DNA from: Candidatus Levyibacteriota bacterium | Lineage (GTDB): Bacteria; Patescibacteriota; Microgenomatia; Levybacterales; UBA12049 | Direction of reading: 5' to 3' | NCBI GenBank assembly: GCA_027459745.1 | Contig: DAIDHL010000008.1 | Span: forward strand, 1 to 53,270 | Length of the DNA stretch: 53,270 bases | Position numbers and translations under genes: made by a program | Notes under the pieces: generated by a model | Told to the model about the DNA's origin: nothing | The model's database searches: none | What the model saw: only the letters and a program-made list of their open reading frames with translations | Part shown: positions 31,315-40,407 of the stretch, one piece after another | Layout of the letters: every line of letters begins with the position of its first letter | Numbering within the stretch: position 1 is the stretch's first letter

Positions 31315-33543
31315 TTAGATTTTCGCCCTTTTTAATAATAATGAATTTGACACAACTGAAATACTGGACATTGCCATCGCAGCTGAAGCGAGAACTGGTG
31401 GGAGGAGTAAGTGAAAGAATGGATAAAGAACTCCTGCTGCAACAGGAATAAGAAGAATATTATAACCAAAAGCCCAAACCAGATTTATTTTAATTGTTCT
31501 CATTGTTTTTTTTGAAAGTGTGATAGCAGATGAAACAGAGCCTAAATTTTTATTCACTAGGGTTATGTCTGCTGCTTCAATTGCAACGTCTGTGCCTGAT
31601 CCCATTGCAATTCCCAAGTCAGCTGCTGCGAGAGCTGGTGCATCATTGATGCCGTCCCCGACCATTGCAACTTTTTTGCCTTCTGCCTGAATTTTTTTGA
31701 GCTCTGCCTCTTTTTGCTCTGGTAATACTTCGGCAAGAACTCTGGTGATACCTACTTGTTGTGCAATCGCTTCAGCCGTTCGTTTATTATCACCAGTTAT
31801 CATAACAACCTCAATTCCCATCTTCTGTAATCTCTCAACACCCTCTTTTGCTGATGCTTTGACAGTATCCGCAACAGCAATAAGCGCAGACAGTCTGCCA
31901 TCAATCGTGAGAAACATTGTTGTTTTCCCTTCAGTTTCCAATTTACTCACAAGCTCATTTACGTGTGCAACTCCGACGTGTTTTGTTTCCATAAGGCGTT
32001 TATTGCCAAAATGCAGCACTTTCCCATCAACTTTTCCTTCAACTCCGTGGCCTGGGATTGCTTGAAAGTTTTCAACAGGGAGAAAATTAATTTGTTGCTT
32101 TTCAGCTTCTTTGACAATCGCTTCTGCCAAAGCGTGCTCTGAGCCTTTTTCAAGGGATGCAACGAGACTTAATATCTTATCTTTATCTTCATTCTGCCCA
32201 GTAATAATATCAGTAACGACAGGTTTGCCATTGGTAAGTGTTCCTGTTTTATCAAAAATAATGGTATTTATTTTATGGGCTGTTTCCAAACTTTCGGCAT
32301 CTTTAATTAATATCCCATTTTCTGCCCCTTTGCCGGTGCCAACCATGATAGCAGTAGGAGTTGCAAGTCCCATTGCGCACGGACAGGCAATAATAAGAAC
32401 AGCTACCATATTCAGAAGAGCGAAAAGTAATGCCGGAGTTTGACCAAAATCGTACCAGATTGCAAAAGTAGCCAACGCTAGCATTAAGACAATTGGGACA
32501 AAGTATGAAGAAATCAAATCTGCAATACGCTGAATTGGTGCTTTACTTCCTTGCGCTTCCGAAACTAGTTTAATAATTTGCGAAAGCATCGTATCAGAAC
32601 CTATTTTTGTCGCTTTATATAAAAATGTACCTGATTTATTCAGTGTTGCTCCAACAACTGTGTCGCCAATTGTTTTTTCAACAGGAATTGATTCACCCGT
32701 TATCATTGATTCATCGAGCGACGAGTCTCCTTCTGAAATTTGCCCATCGGTTGGTACTTTTTCACCAGGTCTGACTCGAATACTATCGCCAATTTCGACT
32801 TTGTCTATCGGTATATCAATTTCATTTCCATCACGAACGACTCGTGCAGTTTTTGCTTGGAGTCCGGCAAGTTTTCTTATTGCATCTGACGTTTGACTTT
32901 TTGCACGGGATTCAAAATAACGACCTAAAAGAATTAATCCAATGATAATAGTTGACGTATCAAAAAATGGCATAGGACTAATACCTAAACCATGAAAGAT
33001 TTGTGGAAAGAAAGTAACTACAACAGAATAGAAATATGCGACACTTGTACCAATGGCAACTAGAGTGTCCATATTCGCACTTCTATGTCTTAGAGAATTA
33101 AATGTTGAACGATAAAATTCCCATCCTGCCCATAATTGTACAGGTGTGGCAAAGAAAAATTGAAGCAAGGGATTTTGTAGAAAACTTGGAGCAGTATTCA
33201 TAATTCCTGGAAAACTACCCCATAAAATAAGTCCACCAAACAGGAGACTAAAAATAACTTTGTTTCGAAGTAGAGTGAGCTCTTTTTGTTTCTCTTTTTT
33301 CTGTTCTTCTTCTGACTTTATTTCTTCATCAACTAATGCTCTGTATCCAACGTTTTTAACCGCTGAGGCAATGTGATCTTTTGTTACCTTCGTTTTGTCA
33401 TAGGTAACTGTTGCCTGTTCAGTTGCCAAATTCACAGCACAATCTGTAACTCCATCAACTTTTTTCACTGCGCGTTCAATCACTCGAACACATGATGCAC
33501 AGTGCATGCCTTTAATAGGATATATTTTTTTCGTTTCTTCCAT
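31315..33543 (-). CDS. copA: CopA-type Cu(I)-exporting P1B-1 ATPase
   Basis: This 742-residue pump has one N-terminal HMA domain with GMHCASC (C15, C18), eight predicted helices, TGES, the membrane motif CPC (C387, C389), DKTGT (D431) and GDGINDAP. This is a complete Cu(I)-exporting CopA. One deviation: the nucleotide-binding HP motif reads SEHALAEA, with Ala in place of the conserved Pro. It is fourth in the csoR operon after the HYH protein and a cupredoxin (spacing 1-5 nt), so CsoR control is expected. Confidence 0.95.
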   Translation of the reverse strand: MEETKKIYPIKGMHCASCVRVIERAVKKVDGVTDCAVNLATEQATVTYDKTKVTKDHIASAVKNVGYRALVDEEIKSEEEQKKEKQKELTLLRNKVIFSLLFGGLILWGSFPGIMNTAPSFLQNPLLQFFFATPVQLWAGWEFYRSTFNSLRHRSANMDTLVAIGTSVAYFYSVVVTFFPQIFHGLGISPMPFFDTSTIIIGLILLGRYFESRAKSQTSDAIRKLAGLQAKTARVVRDGNEIDIPIDKVEIGDSIRVRPGEKVPTDGQISEGDSSLDESMITGESIPVEKTIGDTVVGATLNKSGTFLYKATKIGSDTMLSQIIKLVSEAQGSKAPIQRIADLISSYFVPIVLMLALATFAIWYDFGQTPALLFALLNMVAVLIIACPCAMGLATPTAIMVGTGKGAENGILIKDAESLETAHKINTIIFDKTGTLTNGKPVVTDIITGQNEDKDKILSLVASLEKGSEHALAEAIVKEAEKQQINFLPVENFQAIPGHGVEGKVDGKVLHFGNKRLMETKHVGVAHVNELVSKLETEGKTTMFLTIDGRLSALIAVADTVKASAKEGVERLQKMGIEVVMITGDNKRTAEAIAQQVGITRVLAEVLPEQKEAELKKIQAEGKKVAMVGDGINDAPALAAADLGIAMGSGTDVAIEAADITLVNKNLGSVSSAITLSKKTMRTIKINLVWAFGYNILLIPVAAGVLYPFFHLLLPPVLASAAMAMSSISVVSNSLLLKRAKI

Positions 33544-33544
33544 A

Positions 33545-33904
33545 TTATTTAATGATGATTTTCCCGTGATACATATTCATTCCACATGCATACGTAAACT
33601 CTCCTGCTTCAGTTGGTTTTAGTTCAATAGTTACCTTTTTATTCATTGGTAAATATCTTCTCGTTTTTAAATCACCAAGTACCACTTCTTCTAAACAATT
33701 GCTTGAGTCTTTGCGGATAAAGTTAATTTTTGTTGTTTTACCTTTTTTAATTGCAATTGTAGCGGGGGAATATCCTCCATCTACGATAATATCGACTGAA
33801 TCAGAAACCTCTGTAGCTTTTTCATTCTTCATCAAGAAAAACCAATAGACAAAGAAAATTGCAAAAATATCAGTAAAAGTAACAAGTAATTTATCTATTG
33901 GCAT
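33545..33904 (-). CDS. Anchored cupredoxin-like domain protein
   Basis: This 119-residue protein has one N-terminal helix (about 6-25) then a cupredoxin-type domain: [31 protein letters not shown] and [14 protein letters not shown]. The ligand pattern Cys...Cys-x-Met-x-Met-x-His replaces the classical H-C-H-M set, as in the fusion at 29375-30535. It should bind copper outside the membrane. It is directly upstream of copA, and may accept exported Cu(I) from the pump. Length is normal for a single-domain cupredoxin. Confidence 0.85.
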   Translation of the reverse strand: MPIDKLLVTFTDIFAIFFVYWFFLMKNEKATEVSDSVDIIVDGGYSPATIAIKKGKTTKINFIRKDSSNCLEEVVLGDLKTRRYLPMNKKVTIELKPTEAGEFTYACGMNMYHGKIIIK

Positions 33905-33907
33905 ATA

Positions 33908-34426
33908 TTAGTCTCCACATGTCGTGCTTTTCTTCGCCATTTTTGTCATATAGTCTTTTGTAACCGCTTGAGAGAGAAGAGCAGCATCGTTACTGCCAAT
34001 AAAGACAACTAAACTTTCATCTGGTTGAATAGGCTGAGATTGAAAGTTAGCAATTTGTTTTCCGTTTATATACCCAGTTGTTTTTGTATAGTCAATTGGA
34101 AAGCTGATGTTGGTGAACAAATCTCTCCACGTCGCTCCATCCCGTTCAACATGTACCAAATCACCAACATTCTCATGTAAATGAGCTTTTTCCATTTGTA
34201 TCGTCTTACTATTTTCATTTTTATTCGTTTCATTTATCGCACAAGGTTCTATGTACATATATTTAATATCTGAAAAGTCTATTTTTTTATTATTTTGGAA
34301 AACGACAAATCCAGCATGGTAATGGACTTTTTTAGGAGTAAAAAAATTATTTGAAGCGAAGATGAGTGATGTGCCTAACAAGATAAATACAATGATTACT
34401 ACGATGTAAAAAAACTTTTTTTGCAT
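33908..34426 (-). CDS. Anchored HYH-family extracytoplasmic protein (uncharacterised)
   Basis: This 172-residue protein has an N-terminal helix (about 5-25) and an outer domain: KKVHYHAGFVVFQ, MYIEPCAINE, KAHLHENVGDLVHVERDG, WRDLFTNI and YINGKQIANF. The order HYH, Cys, His pair, L-x-D-x-F, INGK is shared with 16983-17474, so they are distant paralogues. The histidines suggest copper binding; no function is known. It is between csoR and the cupredoxin-copA genes. The C-terminus KKSTTCGD ends with a lone Cys. Confidence 0.75.
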   Translation of the reverse strand: MQKKFFYIVVIIVFILLGTSLIFASNNFFTPKKVHYHAGFVVFQNNKKIDFSDIKYMYIEPCAINETNKNENSKTIQMEKAHLHENVGDLVHVERDGATWRDLFTNISFPIDYTKTTGYINGKQIANFQSQPIQPDESLVVFIGSNDAALLSQAVTKDYMTKMAKKSTTCGD

Positions 34427-34431
34427 AAAGA

Positions 34432-34704
34432 TTACGACTTTTTGTTAAAGACTTGCATAATTTCAGCTATCGCTTCTTTATCTTTCCCTTTTCTGATTGC
34501 ATCTGAAACACAAGTTTGTAAATGATTTTCGAGGACAACATTGCTCGTTTGTTTCAGCGCACTTTCCACTGCCTGCATTTGATGCAATACATCAATGCAA
34601 TAGGCATCTTCTTGTACCATCTTCATAATTTTCTCCAAATGTCCTTTTGTAATTCGTAAACGATGATAGATTCTCTCTTGTGTGTCTTTTGGTCTATACG
34701 CCAT
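34432..34704 (-). CDS. csoR: CsoR-family copper-sensing repressor
   Basis: The start is ATG 34704 (90 residues); a TTG 12 nt upstream is in frame but lies in a G-run. The three Cu(I) ligands of CsoR fall at C36, H61 and C65, exactly the positions in the Mycobacterium tuberculosis protein. Flanking sequence (DAYCIDVLHQMQAVESAL, then ENHLQTCV) fits. It is an all-helical tetramer-forming repressor that releases DNA when Cu(I) binds. It is first in the operon csoR-HYH-cupredoxin-copA-PIG-L. A C6 tract lies just upstream as a likely operator. Confidence 0.93.
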   Translation of the reverse strand: MAYRPKDTQERIYHRLRITKGHLEKIMKMVQEDAYCIDVLHQMQAVESALKQTSNVVLENHLQTCVSDAIRKGKDKEAIAEIMQVFNKKS

Positions 34705-34708
34705 ATAT

Positions 34709-34753
34709 CCCCCCAATAGAGATATTGTCTAACAGAATGTAATAACTTGTCAA
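34709..34753 (-). promoter_or_regulatory. csoR promoter and C-tract candidate operator
   Basis: On the minus strand TTGACA (rc of 34748-34753) and GACAAT (rc of 34724-34729) are 18 nt apart. A CCCCCC run (34709-34714) flanked by AT-rich DNA lies between the -10 and the ATG. CsoR/RcnR operators are typically G/C tracts flanked by A/T, so autoregulation is plausible. The same GGGGGG on the message may also act in ribosome binding. Confidence 0.6.
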
Positions 34754-34825
34754 GAGTCAATCGGTTTAGTTAAAAAATGGAAGGGGAAGAAAAATCTTTT
34801 TAGTATCTAAGCCAAAAATGGATTA

Positions 34826-35026
34826 CTACAGATCACTAGTCTTAATTGCTTCAATCATCTTTTTATTTCTCTCCTCAGCATAGTGATTATTCACAATAAA
34901 TAATGCAAGAATAACCGAGGGAAACCAGAAAAAGAAAAGCAAAATGATACTTACAAAAAATAATCCAATTCTCCCGCAAAGAAGGATTGCTAATGGTGGA
35001 AAAATAATTGCAAGTAAATAAAGCAT
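34826..35026 (-). CDS. YqaE/Pmp3-family small membrane protein
   Basis: This 66-residue protein has two membrane helices and the family signature AIIFPPLAILLCGRIGLFF (FPP...G) in the first. YqaE/Pmp3 (UPF0057) proteins are stress-related membrane peptides affecting membrane potential in yeast and bacteria. The C-terminal tail (HYAEERNKKMIEAIKTSDL) is charged. It stands alone between csoR and the pilin gene on the opposite strand from the channel genes. Its link to conjugation or copper is not evident. Confidence 0.8.
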   Translation of the reverse strand: MLYLLAIIFPPLAILLCGRIGLFFVSIILLFFFWFPSVILALFIVNNHYAEERNKKMIEAIKTSDL

Positions 35027-35161
35027 ATTTACTGATATAGTTTAATACATTGTTGAGGCTATTGCAATTCGTGAATTTTTCTGGTATACCTTTCTTACAA
35101 TTTTCTGTTGCCCAATTGAGCAGCTTTTTTTGTCTAAAAATATTAAGGAAAGGAGGCATAT

Positions 35162-35503
35162 ATGAAAAAACTTATTTATCTCTCATCACTGTTATTAACA
35201 ATGCTTATTGCAGTCACACCAGTCTATGCGGCTTCAGCAGATGTTACAAAAATCCAAACCTTTATCGAAAGTATTACAGGTATTCTTACAACGTTAGCTA
35301 GTGCTGTTGCAATAGGATTTTTTGTCTGGGGTGGATTTGGATATATCACAAGTTCAGGTAACCCAGAACATTTAGATCGGTCTAAAAAAACACTGCTTTA
35401 TTCAGCCATTGGTCTAGCAATCGTTCTTGGTGCCTTTATGTTATCGAACATTGTGACACAAGTAGCAACTAGTGCTTTTGGAGCAGCTCCTACAGGGCAA
35501 TAA
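35162..35503 (+). CDS. VirB2/TrbC-like pilin
   Basis: This 113-residue protein has a signal peptide (about 1-22, ending VYA), then two hydrophobic segments: ILTTLASAVAIGFFVWGGFG and SAIGLAIVLGAFMLSN, with YITSSGNPEHLDRSKK between. This is the VirB2/TrbC pilin plan seen in monoderm and CPR systems. AAAGGAGG lies 6 nt before the ATG. It is the first gene of the channel operon 35162-40352. A second copy of the same fold starts the next gene. Confidence 0.85.
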   Translation: MKKLIYLSSLLLTMLIAVTPVYAASADVTKIQTFIESITGILTTLASAVAIGFFVWGGFGYITSSGNPEHLDRSKKTLLYSAIGLAIVLGAFMLSNIVTQVATSAFGAAPTGQ

Positions 35504-35518
35504 GTTGATACTCACATT

Positions 35519-36820
35519 ATGAAAAAGATATTTAACAGTCTAGCCATACTGATTGGTTTTTTTATGTATGCTCCACCTGTTTTTGCAGTTGGTTCGGATA
35601 TACAAAATTACACATCCGATACATTACAAAGTATCATCCTCATCGCGTCCGCTTTAGCGGGCTTTTTTTTAGTTAAGGGAGGGTATTTCTATATTACCTC
35701 CTCTGGTAATCCTGAGAATTTAGAGAGCGCAAAACGAACGATTCGGAATGCGGTCATAGGTCTTCTATTGGTGTTAAGCGCAGGATTTATCGTGACACTC
35801 CTTCAAAATACATTTACTGGTCAAATAACGCTGAACAGTCCATCTTCCGTCTCACTTACTCCTATTGCCCCACAACTACCAACGGATGGCGTCGGTACAG
35901 TAATGATCAATGGCATTAATGCAATCATGCAAAATATTATTCAGAGTGCAACCAAACCACTCCTTGATGCGATCATTGGGTACTTAACAACTACTCCCAG
36001 TTTATTAAGTAATGCTGTTGTGTTTAACTTTTGGCTAGTCACCCTAGGCATTGCTGACGCGTTATTTGTTCTAGTCGTTGCAGTCTTGGGACTTCAAGTC
36101 ATGTCTGCGAGTAGCTTTGGATTTGAAGAGATAGAATTAAAACATTTACTCCCACGAATTAGCTTAGCATTCTTAGGAGCCAATGTTTCATTATTTTTAT
36201 GTGACTATGTGATTACTACCTGTAACGCACTTGTGTCAGAAGTACTTCATACGACCGGAGGATTAGATCACGCGTGGGTAGTCAATGCGGCAACGTACCA
36301 AGCAATTGGGAGTAACCAAGCTCCTATGATTACGCTTATTTTTTTACTCCTCTTTATTATTATCGCAATTATTCTTCTGTTTATGTATGTAGTACGCCTT
36401 ATTGTGATTGCATTATCTGGAGTACTTGCACCATTTATCTTCTTACTTTGGGCAATACCAAAATTCTCTGATTTTGCAGAAGCTGGCGTTCGAGGATATT
36501 TAGCCACTGTCTTTATAATATTTGTGCATGTCATAGTTATTCAACTTGCTGCTTCATTTCTTTCCCTTCCAGATCATGCAAATAACTCCATTTTAGCTGT
36601 CGTTATTGCCATAGGGTTATTTTTAACACTTTTAAAGATCCCAACCTGGTTATTCCAAATGATGTTTTATACAAGCCGAGTTGGCTCACTCAAACGCATG
36701 GGTGCACAGATGCTTAACGCCATGACAACACATAAAACAGAAGATAATACTATTGGTTCTCAACCCTCATATGGAGTAGATGCTGAGATACAAAAAAGAA
36801 GGAGATATATAAACGCATGA
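35519..36820 (+). CDS. Pilin-VirB6/TrbL-like fusion protein
   Basis: This 433-residue protein begins with a signal peptide and a pilin-like region (about 25-112): ASALAGFFLVKGGYFYITSS, then GNPENLESAKRTIRNAVIG, closely parallel to the gene before it (YITSSGNPEHLDRSKK). From about 130 it continues with six to seven helices (VMINGINAIMQNIIQ, LFVLVVAVLGLQVMSASS, LIVIALSGVLAPFIFLLWAI), a VirB6/TrbL-like channel component. So a VirB2-like unit is fused to VirB6. It overlaps the PrgI gene by 4 nt. Family knowledge places VirB6 in the inner-membrane channel. Confidence 0.8.
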   Translation: MKKIFNSLAILIGFFMYAPPVFAVGSDIQNYTSDTLQSIILIASALAGFFLVKGGYFYITSSGNPENLESAKRTIRNAVIGLLLVLSAGFIVTLLQNTFTGQITLNSPSSVSLTPIAPQLPTDGVGTVMINGINAIMQNIIQSATKPLLDAIIGYLTTTPSLLSNAVVFNFWLVTLGIADALFVLVVAVLGLQVMSASSFGFEEIELKHLLPRISLAFLGANVSLFLCDYVITTCNALVSEVLHTTGGLDHAWVVNAATYQAIGSNQAPMITLIFLLLFIIIAIILLFMYVVRLIVIALSGVLAPFIFLLWAIPKFSDFAEAGVRGYLATVFIIFVHVIVIQLAASFLSLPDHANNSILAVVIAIGLFLTLLKIPTWLFQMMFYTSRVGSLKRMGAQMLNAMTTHKTEDNTIGSQPSYGVDAEIQKRRRYINA

Positions 36821-37329
36821 GAACAAGAATAATTCCAGCACAAATTACAACCGTTGAAGATAAAATTGCTGGCAATATAAGTGTGACACAATTACTTATC
36901 CTGATGATCCCAGTTATATTTACGACCAGTGTATTTATTTTGTTGCCACCGCACATGCAGATTAATGCATATAAGCTGGTATTTTCGTCTATAGTTCTGA
37001 TTGTCAATCTTATACTCGCATTTAGATTTAAAGGGAAGGTTATCGCCCACTGGCTCATTATCCTTCTTCGTTACAATATGCGTCCACGATGGTATGTTTT
37101 AGATAAGAATGAATCATACCTTCGAACAATGCATGTACCAACACTAAAGAAATTACATAAACATGCGGCACAATCATCAAAGATTCAAGATGCCAAACCA
37201 GTTGTAAAAGATATTTCTTTTCCAGGACTTGTGCAACTTGAGCAATTAATCAAAGACCCAGCATATACCTTTTCATTAAAACTTAAGAAGAGAGGAGGAC
37301 TGCAAGTTGCTCTTAAACAAATCTCATAA
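36817..37329 (+). CDS. PrgI-family (VirB3-like) protein
   Basis: This 170-residue protein has two closely spaced helices (about 25-65) after IIPAQITTVEDKIAGNISVT, then FKGKVIAHWLIILLRYNMRP RWYVLDKNE in two steps (about 70-100). This is the PrgI family, the Gram-positive counterpart of VirB3, usually encoded just before VirB4. Overlaps of 4 nt with the previous gene and 23 nt with the next show one operon. The C-terminal 70 residues are charged and unrecognised. AAGGAGATATA provides the ribosome site. Confidence 0.85.
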   Translation: MRTRIIPAQITTVEDKIAGNISVTQLLILMIPVIFTTSVFILLPPHMQINAYKLVFSSIVLIVNLILAFRFKGKVIAHWLIILLRYNMRPRWYVLDKNESYLRTMHVPTLKKLHKHAAQSSKIQDAKPVVKDISFPGLVQLEQLIKDPAYTFSLKLKKRGGLQVALKQIS

Positions 37330-37921
37330 AGCGTCAAGTAGACGACAAATTCAAATCAAAGAAGTAAAAGATAACATATTGGTACTACCTGATAACCAAT
37401 ATCGGTTAATACTGGAAACAAGTAGTATTAATTTTGAATTAAAAAGTGAGGAAGAACAAGATGTCTTGATTGATAGTTTCCAAAGCTTTTTGAATGCCCT
37501 TCCCTGTCCTCTCCAAATGCTTATTCGTGTTCGAGAAATAGATATAGAAGCATATATCGAACAAATAACACATAACAAAAATACAGAGAAAGAAGAAGTG
37601 TATAGAGAACAAATTGACAGCTACGCTGCTTTTATTAGAAAAGTTGTTTCTGGAAATAAAATTCTATCCCGTCGTTTCTATGTGGTGATTCCATATCACT
37701 CAATTGATCGAAAACACGACTTTTCAATCATTAGCGAGCATCTTAATTTGTCACGAGATATTGTTATGCGAGGTATTGAAAAATTAGGAATGAAAGCACG
37801 TCAGCTTAACAGTATCGAACTTCTCGATTTATTTTATTCGTTCTATAACCAAACAGCGAGCAAGACTCAGGAACTAAAAGGACAAACAATCGAAACAATT
37901 CTACAAAATACCTATGCTTAA
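37307..37921 (+). CDS. TraC-like N-terminal part of VirB4, separately encoded
   Basis: This 204-residue protein starts at TTG 37307, supported by AGGAGG (37293-37298) 8 nt upstream. IQIKEVKDNILVLPDNQYRL, then LLIRVREIDIEAYI-like text (MLIRVREIDIEAYIEQI) and SRRFYVVIPY match the N-terminal TraC/VirB4-type domain that in many systems is joined to the ATPase. Here it is a separate gene overlapping virB4 by 8 nt. A cytoplasmic protein that probably docks the ATPase to the PrgI/channel. Confidence 0.75.
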   Translation: MLLNKSHKASSRRQIQIKEVKDNILVLPDNQYRLILETSSINFELKSEEEQDVLIDSFQSFLNALPCPLQMLIRVREIDIEAYIEQITHNKNTEKEEVYREQIDSYAAFIRKVVSGNKILSRRFYVVIPYHSIDRKHDFSIISEHLNLSRDIVMRGIEKLGMKARQLNSIELLDLFYSFYNQTASKTQELKGQTIETILQNTYA

Positions 37922-39749
37922 CTTACCACAATTACCAATTGCACAGTTACAAAGAATTGATTTGCAAAAGATGCAAAAGCAATTAAGAAGGAAAATAAAA
38001 AAGTATTTGAGCAAAAAAGAGAAACTCAAACAATCATTCCAGTTTAACTTTGGAGAGCAAGATCAGATTGATCTACTTTCGTACTCAGGGCTTGAGGAGA
38101 ACTCGTCATATCTGCAAATGGATGATAAATTTGTTCGAACACTTTTTATCTCAGGCTATCCATACGTCGCAACAACGGGCTGGCTCAATATGCTGATTAA
38201 CTTTAATTACAATAGTGATATCTCTTATCACATAGAGCAAATTGATCCGCTCCTCGCACTTCCAAAACTAACAAGAAAAATAACAGAGCTTGAAGCAACA
38301 AAACGAGCAATGATCAAAAGTGGAAAAATAATAGGATCAGAAATTACAGATCCTTTAGATTCAGCTATTACACTAAAAGATAAGATTCTGAGAGGACAGG
38401 AAAAACTGTTTCAAATTTCAATATATATAACTCTCACGTCAGATAGCTTGAATGAACTCAATAAAGTATCGACAATTCTGCAAACCGTGATGTCCAGTCG
38501 TTTGTTCTACATTAAGTCTGCAACATTTCAGCAGCTCGAAGGATTACAATCAACACTTCCTCGTGGAGAAAATATATTATTACAGAGACGGAATTTAGAT
38601 AGTTCAAGTGCAGCCTTAACATTTCCATTTATCTCAAGTGAGTTAGTCCAGGAATCAGGGATTTTATATGGGATTAATCGATCAAATAACTCTTTAGTTA
38701 TTATTGATAGGTATTCACTCAATAATGCTAATGCAATTGTCTTTGCACAGTCAGGTAGTGGAAAAAGTTACACAGCTAAAGTGGAAATTCTTCGTCATTT
38801 AATGCAAGGAACCAAAGTGATTGTCATTGATCCTGAGCGGGAATATAAACAGTTGGCTCAGTCAGTCAACGGTACATATATTAAATTATCGAGTACCTCA
38901 AAAGAAAAAATAAACCCATTTGACTTTTCTCTCCACTCTCATGCCAATGAAGCAACGCTTGCTGAACATGTCCAGGATCTAACAGAGATCATTGCGCTTA
39001 TGGTCGGTAGTTTATCGCCAGAAGAGAGAGCAATTGTTGATAAGGCAATACTTCAGACATATAAAAATTTTGGCTTCACACTTACTGGGAAGCGAAAACT
39101 AAAAAGTAAAAAAGAAGAATTCCCATTACTTATCGATCTATATACAGTTCTTAAGCATATGAAGCAAAAAGATTTATGTGCACGTCTTGAGCGGTTCGTC
39201 AAAGGATCTTTGGCAAGTGTGTTTAATGAGCAAACGAATATAGAGCTAGATAATCGATTGGTTATTTTTGATATCAAAGATCTTCATGAATCGTTACGCC
39301 AAATTATGATGATAGCAATTGCTAATTTTGTGAATACACAAGTGAAATCTTTTCCACAAAAGAGAATGTTGGTGATTGATGAAGGTTGGATGCTATTAGA
39401 ACACGTTGAATCAGCAAGATTTATCGCAGGACTTGTCAGAAGAGCAAGAAAATATTATTTGGGAGTGACTATTATTTCCCAACAAGCCAATGATTTCTTA
39501 AGCCAAGATTATGGTCGAGCAATTGCCAGTCAATCCAGTCTTCGAGTTCTGATGCGACAAGACACAACAACTATTAAAAAAGTTGCTCAAGAATTTCATC
39601 TTAGTGAATATGAACAACAGTTCCTTCTTACCTGTGATCGCGGAGAAGCATTAATTATTGCAGATCAGAATCATGTCGCCGTCAAAGTCGTCGCTAGTGA
39701 GAAAGAACATCCATTGCTGACAACTGATCCTAAGGAGATTTATCTTTAG
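37914..39749 (+). CDS. virB4: VirB4-type conjugation ATPase
   Basis: This 611-residue protein has Walker A GSGKSYT (about 281-287), VIDPEREYKQL, Walker B MLVIDEGWML (D489), and the VirB4/TraE-type LVRRARKYYLGVTIISQQAN segment that follows. Classical VirB4 is about 800 residues; here the N-terminal TraC-like domain is a separate gene. It should power pilus or channel assembly with the VirD4-like protein at 5411. The last gene of the channel set, M23, starts 3 nt after its stop. Confidence 0.92.
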   Translation: MLNLPQLPIAQLQRIDLQKMQKQLRRKIKKYLSKKEKLKQSFQFNFGEQDQIDLLSYSGLEENSSYLQMDDKFVRTLFISGYPYVATTGWLNMLINFNYNSDISYHIEQIDPLLALPKLTRKITELEATKRAMIKSGKIIGSEITDPLDSAITLKDKILRGQEKLFQISIYITLTSDSLNELNKVSTILQTVMSSRLFYIKSATFQQLEGLQSTLPRGENILLQRRNLDSSSAALTFPFISSELVQESGILYGINRSNNSLVIIDRYSLNNANAIVFAQSGSGKSYTAKVEILRHLMQGTKVIVIDPEREYKQLAQSVNGTYIKLSSTSKEKINPFDFSLHSHANEATLAEHVQDLTEIIALMVGSLSPEERAIVDKAILQTYKNFGFTLTGKRKLKSKKEEFPLLIDLYTVLKHMKQKDLCARLERFVKGSLASVFNEQTNIELDNRLVIFDIKDLHESLRQIMMIAIANFVNTQVKSFPQKRMLVIDEGWMLLEHVESARFIAGLVRRARKYYLGVTIISQQANDFLSQDYGRAIASQSSLRVLMRQDTTTIKKVAQEFHLSEYEQQFLLTCDRGEALIIADQNHVAVKVVASEKEHPLLTTDPKEIYL

Positions 39750-39752
39750 ACC

Positions 39753-40352
39753 ATGTCCACTGTCTTATCATTTTGGCTTGAACTTCGATTATTACTCATA
39801 ACATTCTTTATCGTTCTTATCGTACTTCCGATACTCGCGATGCTGACGCTCACTAACTTTGGTTTCCAGGATGTGTCCGATAAATTAGTTACTGTTAACG
39901 CTAAAAATCATACGGTTGAAATTCATGATTTAGATGGAACAACTACAACAATTACTGAAACAATGATTTGGCCAGTAAATGGTGTCGTCACACTTGAATT
40001 TGGTCAACCTGATCCTCCATATCAACCACTACATACTGGGATTGATATAGCCAATCCTGAGGGCAAACAAGGTGATTCTATTCACCCTTTCATGAAAGGT
40101 ACCGTGATCTATGCAGGTGAGGACTTATCTGGTTATGGCAAGCATGTGATTATTAATAATGGTAATAACATAACGAGTCTTTATGGACATATGAGCGCAA
40201 TCAATTCAAAAGTAGGTGCAACAGTGAATACGAGTGAAGTTATCGGCTATGAAGGTCAAACCGGCTGGGCAACCGGTCCCCACGTGCATTTTCAAATCAA
40301 TGTATACGGTATTCCTGTTAACCCGAGAACGTTTTTAATGGGAAATCCATAA
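39753..40352 (+). CDS. Anchored M23 metallopeptidase (VirB1-like role)
   Basis: This 199-residue protein has one N-terminal helix (about 13-35) and a LytM/M23 domain: HTGIDIA (H and D zinc ligands), VIINNGNNITSLYGHMSAIN and HVHFQIN (HxH). These are the full catalytic residues of the family, which cuts peptidoglycan cross-bridges. In monoderm conjugation systems a hydrolase opens the wall for the channel. It is the last gene of the operon 35162-40352. Confidence 0.92.
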   Translation: MSTVLSFWLELRLLLITFFIVLIVLPILAMLTLTNFGFQDVSDKLVTVNAKNHTVEIHDLDGTTTTITETMIWPVNGVVTLEFGQPDPPYQPLHTGIDIANPEGKQGDSIHPFMKGTVIYAGEDLSGYGKHVIINNGNNITSLYGHMSAINSKVGATVNTSEVIGYEGQTGWATGPHVHFQINVYGIPVNPRTFLMGNP

Positions 40353-40407
40353 TATTGTTCAGAAATACAAAAAACAATTCAAAGTTGTATAATTATGAGA
40401 CTCATCT

